DNA from: Planctomycetota bacterium
GTDB lineage: Bacteria > Planctomycetota > Planctomycetia > Pirellulales > Lacipirellulaceae
Assembly: GCA_029781135.1 (NCBI GenBank)
Contig: JAKOXH010000071.1
Location: forward strand, 1-64,000
Reading direction: 5' to 3'
Length of the DNA stretch: 64,000 nt
Shown: piece after piece, positions 8,755-17,786 of the stretch
Numbering within the stretch: position 1 is the first letter of the stretch
Layout of the letters: the number at the start of each line of letters is the position of its first letter
The notes under the pieces: generated by a model
What the model saw: the letters and a program-made list of their open reading frames with translations, nothing else
Database searches by the model: none
Told to the model about the DNA's origin: nothing
Made by a program: the position numbers and the translations under genes

Positions 8755-10386
8755 CTAGTTCATCGCGGCTTCGGCAACTTCCGGTGCCGGAGCCAACGGG
8801 ATAGTGGCGGAGCTCCGCTCCGGACGACGAAGTGCGTGCCATACGCGCAACAAATCTGCCTTGCGCCAGGCACCGCACAATAAACACACCGCCGCGAAGA
8901 CAATGGTCGATCCAGCGGCTGCGACACCCAAAATGAGCAATTGTTCGATGGGATGACCGCCTTGTAGCTCGAGCTGAGCGACCGGCCAGAGCAAAAGAGC
9001 CATCGCAATTGCCCCTGGAATTGCCCGGAAAACCTGGGAATGACTGGGCGAATGGATTCCCATGTCGTGGAGCATTTTGAGCGCCCACACGCAGAGGATG
9101 GCTTCCCCAATGAGGTTTCCCAAGCACGCCCCGTAAACGCCAAAGGCCGCGATCAACCCGATTTCGAGGAGCACTTTGATACCGAGCGACCAAATGATCA
9201 GCCGCCAGTACTTGCGTTCCGAGTCGAGTGCCGTCAGCACGAAGCGGTGCTGCGCGTTGACGAACATGAGGCCGGTGGCCCAGATCAGAAGTGTCAGCGG
9301 CCCGGCGGCGCCGGCGAAATCGGGACCCGCCGTGGCGATGATCAGCGGCTTCGCAAAAGCCGTGATAATGATCGAAATCGGCAGCGACGCGATCCATAAC
9401 AGGTTCGTCGTTTGAGCGAACGTGCGGCTAAAGGCCTCTCGATCACCATGCGCGGCGCGACTCATCATCGGAAACGTCACCGATACGATAATCCGCGGCA
9501 GCAACTGCAACGGCTGCAGCGGCCGGGCCGCGACACCAAATAACCCCACCACCGCTTGCGGTCGAAAGGCCGACAAGAGGAGTGTATCGATCTGCATCTG
9601 CAGCTGGCGGATTACGTCGCCAAAGCCTAACGGCATCGATTCGCGCCACCAATGGCGAATGATCCGCCAGCGAAAACAAAAGCCGATACAGCGCCAGCCG
9701 ACGAACAGGATCGTCCACAGCAATAGGGCAGCGAACACATTGCTTGCCGCAAAGGCGACGAACGCCGCGAAGGTACCCCCTGTTTCCGGGTATACGCCAA
9801 ACCATACAAACGCCAGGAACAAACCGGTTTGCACGACCCGCGCGACGTTCTCGAACTCAAATCGCTCCAAGCCCCGAAACAAGTTGCAGCCAAATTCGAG
9901 CGCGTGCCGTGCGGCCATGGCGGCGGCCGCCACCAATAGTGTGGAAAAGGAAAGTCGCTGATCGGTCGCGAAATGCATCCACGGCACCGCCACCGCGAGA
10001 AACAACACAATCGAAATGACACATACCACCAGCAGCACGCCGATCGCCTCGGCCACGATCGTGGGCAATTCGTGCGGGAACCGCGCGATGCGGCGTGTCA
10101 TCACCGTCGTCGTCCCCGCGTCGGCAATCCAATGAATCACGGCGCAAATGGCGAAGATCGTGAAAAAGCTCCCCAACGGCTCGGCCCCCAGCCGGCGGGC
10201 GAGCAAATACATCGCCACGAAATTGAACGGCACGATGAGTATCGTGCCCAGCACGTTAAAACCACTGTTGCGGACGATTTTATTGAGCGAAATCTCCGTC
10301 GGCGCAACGGGAGCGACGTCCGCATCGAGAGCGATGTGGCTGGCAATGGGCTCGGAGTTCGATACAAACGGTCGCTTATTCATCAA
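8755..10386 (-). CDS. Wzx-type polysaccharide flippase (MOP superfamily)
   Basis: 543 residues with about 12-14 hydrophobic segments and the fold order of the polysaccharide biosynthesis / oligosaccharide flippase family. Recognisable parts are SGFNVLGTILIVPFNFVAMYLLARRLG near the N-terminus, FGVAARPLQPLQLLPRIIVSV in the middle and FVNAQHRFVLTALDSERKYW toward the second half. It is expected to flip lipid-linked oligosaccharide units across the inner membrane. Its place between glycosyltransferases and export genes fits a Wzx/Wzy-like route, although no Wzy polymerase was identified with confidence. Confidence 0.88.
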   Translation of the reverse strand: MMNKRPFVSNSEPIASHIALDADVAPVAPTEISLNKIVRNSGFNVLGTILIVPFNFVAMYLLARRLGAEPLGSFFTIFAICAVIHWIADAGTTTVMTRRIARFPHELPTIVAEAIGVLLVVCVISIVLFLAVAVPWMHFATDQRLSFSTLLVAAAAMAARHALEFGCNLFRGLERFEFENVARVVQTGLFLAFVWFGVYPETGGTFAAFVAFAASNVFAALLLWTILFVGWRCIGFCFRWRIIRHWWRESMPLGFGDVIRQLQMQIDTLLLSAFRPQAVVGLFGVAARPLQPLQLLPRIIVSVTFPMMSRAAHGDREAFSRTFAQTTNLLWIASLPISIIITAFAKPLIIATAGPDFAGAAGPLTLLIWATGLMFVNAQHRFVLTALDSERKYWRLIIWSLGIKVLLEIGLIAAFGVYGACLGNLIGEAILCVWALKMLHDMGIHSPSHSQVFRAIPGAIAMALLLWPVAQLELQGGHPIEQLLILGVAAAGSTIVFAAVCLLCGAWRKADLLRVWHALRRPERSSATIPLAPAPEVAEAAMN

Positions 10387-10406
10387 GGTGTTGCTATCGA
10401 GGGCTG

Positions 10407-12125
10407 TTACTCGATGTATCCCAGGGCACGTAATCGCTCCGCGATGACAACGGAATCCTCGTCGGTGTATGCACTGTCTTGACTATCCTCCACGGCTACA
10501 TTTTGCAATTCGCTTTCGGTAGTGATCGGTGCAGCGATTTCCGCATCTAACATGTCTTCCAAGACCTGGCCATCCATGTCGCTCGGCACGGTCACTCCCA
10601 GTAAGTGCAGAATCGTGGGCGCGACATCAATGATCTGTGCGCCCCGCAGCGTTACGCCCGCTCGGATGCCCGGTCCTTCCGCCAAGAAAATGCCGTGGTC
10701 GCGGTGACTGCCCGACTTCCCAGTGAAGAACGCCATATTCTCCGGTTGTTCGGGATCGATTTGTTCAAGCCAACTCAGGCGTTTTGATTTCGAACTCAGC
10801 CGAAATGCATAGGTGTAATTTTCGTGCGTATTCCAATGGGTGATGATATCCGGCGCTTCCTCTAAGCACGGGCCGGCGTATACGTCTTCACGGCGATAGG
10901 CGCGAATCACGATTCGCTCGCCCGTCTCGGGGTGCCGCCAATCTTCGAGCATTTCAATCAGTTTCGTTCGCAGGTCTTCGTACTCGGGGCCAGGCTCGAC
11001 AATGCCTTTTGGCTGGCGGCCCTTGAGATTGATGCGCAGCGACGGATAGTAGGGATTCTCTTCAAAGAACGCCTGCGTGTGTTGCCAGTCGATGATGCCG
11101 TAGCGAACTTTCGCCTCGATGCCGCCGATTTGTGTGCGGGCATAACGCGACAGCAGTTGTTGGATCTTGTTGGGCAAATTGGCGACCGCGCGGTGCTTGG
11201 TTGCATCCAACAACCGCGAGAGCCAGCGCGAAGCGCCGCCGCGGAATTGCAACAGGCCTTGTTCACGCAGCCAGCAATTCGGATATAACACGGTGTTGCT
11301 CACCCCACCAAAGCCGTGATCCGACATCATCAGCAGCGTCGTATCGAGCGGCAGGAGTTGTCGAAGTTCGCCTAGTTCGCGATCCAATTCCTGATAGACC
11401 CGCAGAATCGCGTCTTCCATTCCCGCCGGCTTGCTCGTGAACAGCGGCGATGCCGGATCGCAGTACTTCCAAAAGTGATGTCCCGAACCATCGGATTCGC
11501 CGAACAGGATCATCGCGCAATCCCAGTCGTACTTCTGGATCAAATACTTGGCGGTCGCAGCTTTGCGGCCGATGACATCCAGAATTTTTCGCAGCGCAAG
11601 GTCGGGCCGGCCCTGATTGATTTCGGCAATCGGGAAAGAACCGATCGGATGGCCGCCGACCGCGGAATCCAGCTCATCGTACAGCTTCGGCGGATACATC
11701 CCGCGGGCATCGAGCTTGGCACTGCTGCCACCGAGGCCAGCTGCATCGAAGCCGCTCAGCATGATGCCGCGGATTGGCTCGGGCGGATACGTGCAGGGGA
11801 CGGAAATGGAGATGACTCGCTTGCCGGCGTCACTGAGCAGCTTCCAGAACGACGGCGCTTTTCGCTCACCGCCGTTCACGAATTCCAGGTCGTAGGTTCC
11901 GGGCCGCTGCCGCGTGAAATCGTAAATCCCATGCTTGGCGGGGTTTTTGCCCGTCATGAAGCTGGACCAAGCGGGAAACGTCATCGGCGGAAGCGTCGAG
12001 CGCAATTCGCCGTGAGCGCCGTCGCGGAGCACCGCCGCAATGTTTGGCAATTTTCCCGCGGCGACCCAGGGTTTGATCAGGTCAAACGTCGCGCCGTCCC
12101 AGCCGATGATGAATACTCGTGACAT
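10407..12125 (-). CDS. Alkaline phosphatase superfamily phosphodiesterase-like protein, copy 1
   Basis: 572 residues with no signal peptide. The N-terminus FIIGWDGATFDLIKPW carries the first metal-binding Asp (D10). PPMTFPAWSSFMTGKNP has a candidate nucleophile Thr (T49) in the type I phosphodiesterase / nucleotide pyrophosphatase arrangement. MMSDHGFGGV near residue 270 supplies the DH metal ligands and a further His-containing region follows (SGSHRDHGIF). The C-terminus ends in RLRALGYIE, a tail also seen in copy 2. The two genes are tandem paralogues, 41 bp apart, in a glycan operon. Possible substrates are nucleotide-sugar, glycerophospho- or ethanolamine-phosphate groups; none can be chosen from sequence. 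Confidence 0.85.
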   Translation of the reverse strand: MSRVFIIGWDGATFDLIKPWVAAGKLPNIAAVLRDGAHGELRSTLPPMTFPAWSSFMTGKNPAKHGIYDFTRQRPGTYDLEFVNGGERKAPSFWKLLSDAGKRVISISVPCTYPPEPIRGIMLSGFDAAGLGGSSAKLDARGMYPPKLYDELDSAVGGHPIGSFPIAEINQGRPDLALRKILDVIGRKAATAKYLIQKYDWDCAMILFGESDGSGHHFWKYCDPASPLFTSKPAGMEDAILRVYQELDRELGELRQLLPLDTTLLMMSDHGFGGVSNTVLYPNCWLREQGLLQFRGGASRWLSRLLDATKHRAVANLPNKIQQLLSRYARTQIGGIEAKVRYGIIDWQHTQAFFEENPYYPSLRINLKGRQPKGIVEPGPEYEDLRTKLIEMLEDWRHPETGERIVIRAYRREDVYAGPCLEEAPDIITHWNTHENYTYAFRLSSKSKRLSWLEQIDPEQPENMAFFTGKSGSHRDHGIFLAEGPGIRAGVTLRGAQIIDVAPTILHLLGVTVPSDMDGQVLEDMLDAEIAAPITTESELQNVAVEDSQDSAYTDEDSVVIAERLRALGYIE

Positions 12126-12166
12126 AACGAATTACTCCGAAGTTGCTCGCACGCCCGCGGTTGCCT

Positions 12167-13864
12167 TTACTGGATATAACCCAGTGCCTGAAGCCGCCGT
12201 GCGATCATTTCGGATTCCTCATCCGTAAAACCATGTCGATTGTCGCATGCACTGTCATCCTCCAACTCATCATCGAGCCGTTCGATGGCGATCGGATTGT
12301 CTGCCACAAATTCGTCGTCCATCGCTTCCGTAAGAACACGGCCATCCATATCCTCCGGCACCGGCAAGCCGAGAAGATACAAAACCGTGGGTGCGACATC
12401 GACGATCTTGGCGTCGGAGAACGTGAGGCCCGAGCGCACCGGGCCGCCGTGCATGATCAGCACGCCATCGAGCCTGTGTGACGCGGCAAACTCGACGCCA
12501 CCTTCGAGCGGCGAAGTCGATCGTTCGACGCTGGGAGACGCGTTTTTGCCCGGTCGACTTTGTTCGAGCAAAAAGCCATCTTCCCACCACGACGGCAAAA
12601 TTTCCGGTGCTTTCTTCGTGTGGGGGCCGTGATAGATTTCTGCCGGCCGATAACAGTTGCTGATCAACCGCTTGCCAGTTGCTGGATCCATGAGCGCGAG
12701 CAGGGCATCTTCAACCTGTTCACGCAGTTCCATTCGCTCGCCGTTGAAACTTCCGTTTCTCTGCGTCAGCCAAACGGCCGGGCTCGAACGGTACGCTTCA
12801 TTCACGTGGGCGTGCGTTGTTGACCACTCGATCGGCGCTTCATCGAGGCCTTCGAACCAGACCCGCAACCGTGGAAAAAGCCCTGCGATGGTTCGCTTCA
12901 TATCCGAGGATAGTGTCGAACGAAGCAGCCGATCGGCCGTTGATGCAAACGCCTGCTTCCATTTGCCGCGAGCCGTCGGTTCCACGAACTTGAGCAGACC
13001 TGCGTCACGCAGCACCTGGTTGAGTCGCACGCGCACGTTCGACATCGGGCCAAAGCCGTGGTCCGACATGACAATCACCACGGTGTTTTCGTCGCACTCG
13101 TCGAGTAGCTGGCCGAGTTGCACATCGACGTGCTGGTACGTGTCTCGAATGGCGTGTTGAAATTCGCGAGCCCCGGCGGCATCGTATTTGTCATGGTTCT
13201 CGTCCATGAAGTGCCAGAAATGATGCTGCACCTGATCGGTCGCACCGTAAACAATCATGCGGAAGTCACAATGGCGCAGGGCACTCAAGTGACGAAACGC
13301 TGCCGTCCGGGCTGTTTCGCCGTCGAAAATATCTTGCAGCTGTCGCCGCCGCCGCTCGTTCGTCCGCATGTTGCCCAAGTGTTGCTGGTCGATTCGATAC
13401 CGAATTCCCGCATCTTTGAGGAGCTGCCGGACCTCCACCGGGTGCATGAACGGGCTATGTTCATGTGGCGTATCGAGGCCGGAAATCAAGAAGCCGTTGA
13501 CGGGCTCGGGCGGGTACGTCATCGGCACGTTGACAACACCCACGCGCCGCCCGTGGCGGCTCAGGCAGGCCCACAGCGATTCGCCATCGCGGAACGAAGC
13601 GTTGGTGAAACGAAAACCGTGGCCGTCCTGGCTGGGCTCGATGAAATCAAACAAACCATGCTTGCCGGGATTCTTGCCCGTAATTAAACTCGACCACGCA
13701 CAGGGCGTAATTGGTGGAATCGTGGATTCGAGACAGCTGCGCGCCCCGTCGCCGATCAACCGCTTCAAGTTTGGCAAATAGCCCTGATCGGCCCAAGGCA
13801 AAATGAGATCGAAGGTCGCACCGTCGAGACCGACGATGAGCACCGAGAGCTTACGCGCTGGCAT
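12167..13864 (-). CDS. Alkaline phosphatase superfamily phosphodiesterase-like protein, copy 2
   Basis: 565 residues from ATG at 13864. That start has GGAGG nine bases upstream and gives MPARKLSVLIVGLDGATFDL, matching copy 1; the frame is open 16 codons further upstream but without such support. D14 is the first metal ligand, T53 in PPITPCAWSSL the candidate nucleophile, and VMSDHGFGPM the DH motif. The C-terminus ARRLQALGYIQ matches the tail of copy 1. The start overlaps the end of the GT4 gene by 14 bp, indicating translational coupling. Compared with copy 1 the central helical part differs, so substrate specificities may differ. Confidence 0.87.
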   Translation of the reverse strand: MPARKLSVLIVGLDGATFDLILPWADQGYLPNLKRLIGDGARSCLESTIPPITPCAWSSLITGKNPGKHGLFDFIEPSQDGHGFRFTNASFRDGESLWACLSRHGRRVGVVNVPMTYPPEPVNGFLISGLDTPHEHSPFMHPVEVRQLLKDAGIRYRIDQQHLGNMRTNERRRRQLQDIFDGETARTAAFRHLSALRHCDFRMIVYGATDQVQHHFWHFMDENHDKYDAAGAREFQHAIRDTYQHVDVQLGQLLDECDENTVVIVMSDHGFGPMSNVRVRLNQVLRDAGLLKFVEPTARGKWKQAFASTADRLLRSTLSSDMKRTIAGLFPRLRVWFEGLDEAPIEWSTTHAHVNEAYRSSPAVWLTQRNGSFNGERMELREQVEDALLALMDPATGKRLISNCYRPAEIYHGPHTKKAPEILPSWWEDGFLLEQSRPGKNASPSVERSTSPLEGGVEFAASHRLDGVLIMHGGPVRSGLTFSDAKIVDVAPTVLYLLGLPVPEDMDGRVLTEAMDDEFVADNPIAIERLDDELEDDSACDNRHGFTDEESEMIARRLQALGYIQ

Positions 13865-15248
13865 GAATTCTGGCCTCCAATTCATCTTCCTGGGCTGATC
13901 CGCCAAGTTCATCCCGCTGCCCGTTTGGTGTCAGTGCCCGCGGCGACGGCCGCATGGAGACTTCCGCCCAGCGACGCGTCGGCTCTAACAGCCGTACATA
14001 CGCGCGACACAAGTCGGCCGCGATTTGTCGCCGATCGTGACGTTCGCGCACAAAGCGATAGCCACCATTGGAAATCCGCGCGCGGAGCGCCCGATCTTTG
14101 AGTACCCGCAGAATGGCGGCGGCCAGGGACTCGGGCGTGTCGTCGCCGGCCATCCACACGTGTTCGCCATGCGTTAGCCCGCTGGTAGAACTGGCGTACA
14201 CGACGCACGGCAGCCGGGCGATCATGTAGTTGAGCAACTTAATCGGAAACCCGGGCGTACAGGGCCGTGGCACAACGGCAACGTCGCCAATCGGTAACAA
14301 TCGCAGGCCGCGCTCCATGTCCGTCGGCACTTTGAGAATGACCTGGCGTGCGATTCCTAACCGCTCCGCCGCGGCGCGCAATTCGTGCTCATGCTTTGCA
14401 TTGGGTACCGTGGAAAGCAGCAACAACTTAGCCCGGGGCAGGCGGCGCAGCACATGGACCATCGCCGCTAACAACAAATCGACGCGCTGAAACTGATCGA
14501 TCACGCCGGAATAAAGCACGATGGGTTCATCGCCGATGCCGCAATGGCGACGCAACTGCTCGCGATCGCCATGCTGCTGCCGCTCCACGTCGACGCCGAA
14601 ATTGAGCACTGGCTCCGACCGCCCTGCCAGGCCGCGTGCCAAGAGAAATTGCTGCAAGTTGACACTGTGGGGAATGCAGCGATTGCCGATTCGGGGAACG
14701 GTTCGATCAAGCACCCAGGCCAACGCGTTGGCAACTCGCTTCGATCGAAAGAAATCGTAACTGGCGAGTTCATCGCCCATGCGGTTGTGGGCGCTGTAGA
14801 GCACGGGCCGACGAACAATTGGCCGGCAGCAACCCGCCACCAGCGCCGATTCGTATCCATGCGCGTGAATCAGGTCGAGATCAAATCGTCGAATCACTTC
14901 GATGGCTTTGAACACCATCTGCAGGTCGTACAGCGGCCGCAGCTTCGTGGGGCCGACGATTACCTGCCGCTCGCCCGTTAGATCGGAAATACGATGAAGG
15001 CGCGCGCCCTTCAGCGGTAAATCCTCGCCGATATGGTAGGTGACTACGTGAACCTCGTGCCCACGTTCAGCGGTTGCCTCGACCAACTCGCGAATGGAAC
15101 CCGGAGTGCCGTGGTTGGCCGGAAACGGGCAGGCCGCTAAAACGCAAACTTTCAAGTGCGGCTCCCGCCCGACCTTTGATATTTGCCTGAAGTGATTCCG
15201 CGCAGAGGGCAGCTTCTTCCGGCGTCGAGTTAATGTTGCAATGCGCAT
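13851..15248 (-). CDS. GT4 family glycosyltransferase
   Basis: 465 residues from ATG at 15248 (MRIATLTRRRKK). The open frame extends 69 codons upstream but that part overlaps the preceding GT2 gene and lacks family character. The GT-B N-lobe is LKVCVLAACPFPANHGTPGS, followed by RELVEATAERGHEVHVVTYH and LIHAHGYESALVAG. The donor lobe contains VLYSGVIDQFQRVDLLLAAM and a C-terminal RFVRERHDRRQIAADL. The usual EX7E acidic pair is not clear: the matching region reads PRPCTPGFPIKLLNYM. It starts 11 bp after the GT2 stop and overlaps the phosphodiesterase gene by 14 bp. Confidence 0.85.
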   Translation of the reverse strand: MRIATLTRRRKKLPSARNHFRQISKVGREPHLKVCVLAACPFPANHGTPGSIRELVEATAERGHEVHVVTYHIGEDLPLKGARLHRISDLTGERQVIVGPTKLRPLYDLQMVFKAIEVIRRFDLDLIHAHGYESALVAGCCRPIVRRPVLYSAHNRMGDELASYDFFRSKRVANALAWVLDRTVPRIGNRCIPHSVNLQQFLLARGLAGRSEPVLNFGVDVERQQHGDREQLRRHCGIGDEPIVLYSGVIDQFQRVDLLLAAMVHVLRRLPRAKLLLLSTVPNAKHEHELRAAAERLGIARQVILKVPTDMERGLRLLPIGDVAVVPRPCTPGFPIKLLNYMIARLPCVVYASSTSGLTHGEHVWMAGDDTPESLAAAILRVLKDRALRARISNGGYRFVRERHDRRQIAADLCRAYVRLLEPTRRWAEVSMRPSPRALTPNGQRDELGGSAQEDELEARIHASA

Positions 15249-15258
15249 AATGACTGTC

Positions 15259-16329
15259 TCACGGTTCCATGTTGACGTGCGCACATTCAGCCGCAAACGG
15301 AACTTCGGCTCCGTTGGTGCCAGCAAGACGTTCAAGGTTCTTCCCGCCGCGCAAAGAAGCCGAATTGCAAGCAATCTTCCAGGGCTGCATCCGGCGATAT
15401 TGCCACACAATCGGCAATTCGCGAAATGCCTTGGCCACGACCTTGAAGTTACCACCCGTTGCTTTGCCGGCGGCCCGCGGAAAGTGGTTTACCGGTACTT
15501 CGCTTACCGTGACCCCACCGCGAAAACACTGAGCCAGTATTTCCGCACTGATGCAAGCGCCGTCGGCCGTTAACTGGAGTTGCTCAACAACCCAGCGCGG
15601 GAAGAGCTTGAAGGCGCAGTCCAGATCGCGCACGCGCAAACCAATCAGCGCGCGCATGAGCCACTTCCAACTTCGAGCGTTGAACCGGCGAATGCCGTTG
15701 TCGGCCCGCTGGTGACGGTAGCCGATCACAACGTCCGAGTCCTGTGCTTCGACCAGTAGCTGGGGGAGATCAAGGAGATTGAATTGGCCATCGCCATCCG
15801 TAAAGCAAACAAGTTCTCCGTGGGCCGCCCGTAGACCGCTGCTCACCGCCGCGCCATAGCCGCGGTTCATGGTGTGGCGCACTAAACGTACGCAATCATT
15901 CCGCTCCGCAAATCGCTCGGCGACACTCGCTGTGTTATCGCTGGAACCATCGTCAACCACGATAATTTCAAATTCGCTGACGAATTCCGGCAGTACGGCG
16001 ACCGCCCCCCGCAAAACCTCTGCGAGCACTTCCGCCTCATTGAAGCAGGGCATACAGAGCGAAAAGGTCGTGGCAATGGGGAAGCGGGCGGGAGCAATAT
16101 CATGGCTATGCATCCGCGCTGCCCATTGCGCCTGGCGACGCAAAATTTCGGAGACTTCGTCTGCCGCGATCAAACCAGCCGAAGTCAACAAGCGACCGAT
16201 CCGCTGGCCGGTCTGGCGCTGCGCAGCCAAGCAATTCGCAAGATCAACCGAACGCACGCCCGCAATCTGCCGGGCGAACTCGCCGAATCTTGGGACTTCT
16301 AAGCGAATGTGAGAAACTCGATCTCGCAA
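15259..16329 (-). CDS. GT2 glycosyltransferase with N-terminal MshEN-like domain
   Basis: First gene of the minus-strand operon; a TTG start at 16329 is used, with AGGA 11 bases upstream, and the exact start is uncertain. Residues about 14-37 and 43-66 form two 24-residue motifs separated by five residues (RQTGQ). The second reads RIGRLLTSAGLI...LRRQ and fits the MshEN c-di-GMP-binding pattern RLGxxLVxxG...LxxxLxxQ. The first begins RFGEFARQIAG and is degenerate. From about residue 88 a GT2 catalytic domain follows: FSLCMPCFNEAEVL, EIIVVDDGSSDNT, LVCFTDGDGQFNLLDLPQL, with RRFNARSWKWLM later. It resembles dolichyl-phosphate-mannose-synthase-like GT2 enzymes. A c-di-GMP-gated sugar transfer step heading the operon is the inference. 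Confidence 0.82.
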   Translation of the reverse strand: MRDRVSHIRLEVPRFGEFARQIAGVRSVDLANCLAAQRQTGQRIGRLLTSAGLIAADEVSEILRRQAQWAARMHSHDIAPARFPIATTFSLCMPCFNEAEVLAEVLRGAVAVLPEFVSEFEIIVVDDGSSDNTASVAERFAERNDCVRLVRHTMNRGYGAAVSSGLRAAHGELVCFTDGDGQFNLLDLPQLLVEAQDSDVVIGYRHQRADNGIRRFNARSWKWLMRALIGLRVRDLDCAFKLFPRWVVEQLQLTADGACISAEILAQCFRGGVTVSEVPVNHFPRAAGKATGGNFKVVAKAFRELPIVWQYRRMQPWKIACNSASLRGGKNLERLAGTNGAEVPFAAECAHVNMEP

Positions 16330-17137
16330 GCCGCAATTCCTAACTTCTCTTGATTACCTGTTGAACCACATCCACCACGCTGCTCTTCTCTGCTCACGCT
16401 GGACTCTTCTCAGAGAGGTGGCTCGTTCGTATGTGATTGGCCTCGGCTCGTCGGCGCATTGCGTGAGCGGCCGCCCCCAAGAAATTCGTGGTTACCCACG
16501 CGAGCCGTTCCGCACATCTCACTACGCCCCGAATCCCGTTCCTAATGTGCCCAATGCTAGCCATCTTCTTTGGGGGTATGGTATTACTAACCCTAGGTGG
16601 ATATGGTACATTGCGTAAGATAAAATGTCTATAAAGACTGTAAAAATTGTGATGAATAGGATATGCTCATATTGCCGTTGTTTTCCGTAACAGACTACGC
16701 AGGGGGCCCAGATTAAGCTTGACGTTGTTACCCGCCACACAGGTGTGATGCGGGGCAGCAGCAAAGGGGGTGCCGATGCTGCTCAACGTGGCAGCCATTC
16801 GGGCTTATCGGGGCGCTGCAAGCGGCTGCCAATTCTCTGATTTTACTTGCGATTCCTAAGAATTTTCCGCCATTTCACAGACATTGAATTCCCCACGAGG
16901 AGGCATCTGGCGCGGCTGGCGACATCTGGGTCGCAAACGGCCATTGTGCCACAAAAACAATCACTAGCTACCTAGATTCTGTGCATGCATGTGCCAAAGT
17001 GAATTTGAAAACAGCTCGTTTGGTGCCTTTAGGATGGCAAACTCGGGTACCTTGAAAGGTGGCGCAGGCTTTGCTGACCAGCGGCCAATACCTTGTTCGA
17101 TTCCCTAGCGTTCACTGACTTCTATATTTCTACTGCC
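16330..17137. other. Intergenic region upstream of the glycan operon and of the sulfotransferase gene
   Basis: About 800 bp without a supportable gene. The part at about 16555-16720 is clearly richer in A and T than its surroundings and contains tracts such as AAGATAAAATGTC. It is the natural place for the promoter of the operon that starts at 16329 and for that of the divergent gene at 17138. No convincing -35/-10 pair could be fixed by eye, and no hairpin with a T-run was seen. Confidence 0.5.
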
Positions 17138-17728
17138 ATGAGTTCTGCGACAGCGACAAGTCAATTTCTGACAATCGTTTCTGGGCTTCCGCGTTCCGGC
17201 ACGTCGATGATGATGCGGATGCTGGAGGCCGGCGGCCTGCCGGTGCTGATCGACCATATCCGCACGGCCGATGATGACAACCCCCGCGGCTATTACGAAT
17301 TCGAAGCGGTCAAGCGTACGAAGCAAGATCCCAGTTGGCTTGAGGGCAGCGGTGGTCAAGCGGTCAAGATGGTGTATCGCCTGCTCTACGATCTACCGGC
17401 CGACCGCGACTACCGCGTGTTGTTCATGCGCCGCAGACTGGAAGAGGTTCTGGCATCGCAGCGAACCATGTTGCAGCGAAAAGGAGTTGCCAGCGACGCC
17501 GCGGCCGATCAGCAGATGGAATCGCTATTTCGTCGGGAACTCCAAGCCTTTTATGACTGGGTGCCTCAGCAACGCCATATTTCAATGATTGATGTCGACT
17601 ATAACCGCGTTCAGGAAGACCCGCTAACGGAATTAGCCCGCGTTCGCGATTTTTTGGGCAACAACCTCGACCTCGCGGCGATGACGAACATTGTCGACGC
17701 CACGCTTTACCGCAACCGAGCGAAGTAG
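17138..17728 (+). CDS. Sulfotransferase-like protein
   Basis: 196 residues from ATG at 17138; an upstream in-frame TTG exists at 17093 but adds no recognisable sequence. FLTIVSGLPRSGTSMMMRML holds the 5'-phosphosulfate-binding loop (PRSGTS, residues 18-23) of the sulfotransferase family. VLFMRRRLEEVLASQRTML matches the 3'-phosphate-binding Arg/Ser region. The protein is short compared with typical sulfotransferases (250-300 residues) and lacks a long C-terminal half. It stands alone between two minus-strand units. It may sulfate a glycan or small molecule with PAPS as donor; the substrate is unknown. Confidence 0.8.
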   Translation: MSSATATSQFLTIVSGLPRSGTSMMMRMLEAGGLPVLIDHIRTADDDNPRGYYEFEAVKRTKQDPSWLEGSGGQAVKMVYRLLYDLPADRDYRVLFMRRRLEEVLASQRTMLQRKGVASDAAADQQMESLFRRELQAFYDWVPQQRHISMIDVDYNRVQEDPLTELARVRDFLGNNLDLAAMTNIVDATLYRNRAK

Positions 17729-17786
17729 GAACCGCAGCGGAAGGAATCGGTCGATTTAGCCGTAAATTCCGCTGCCGAATCGTGGC

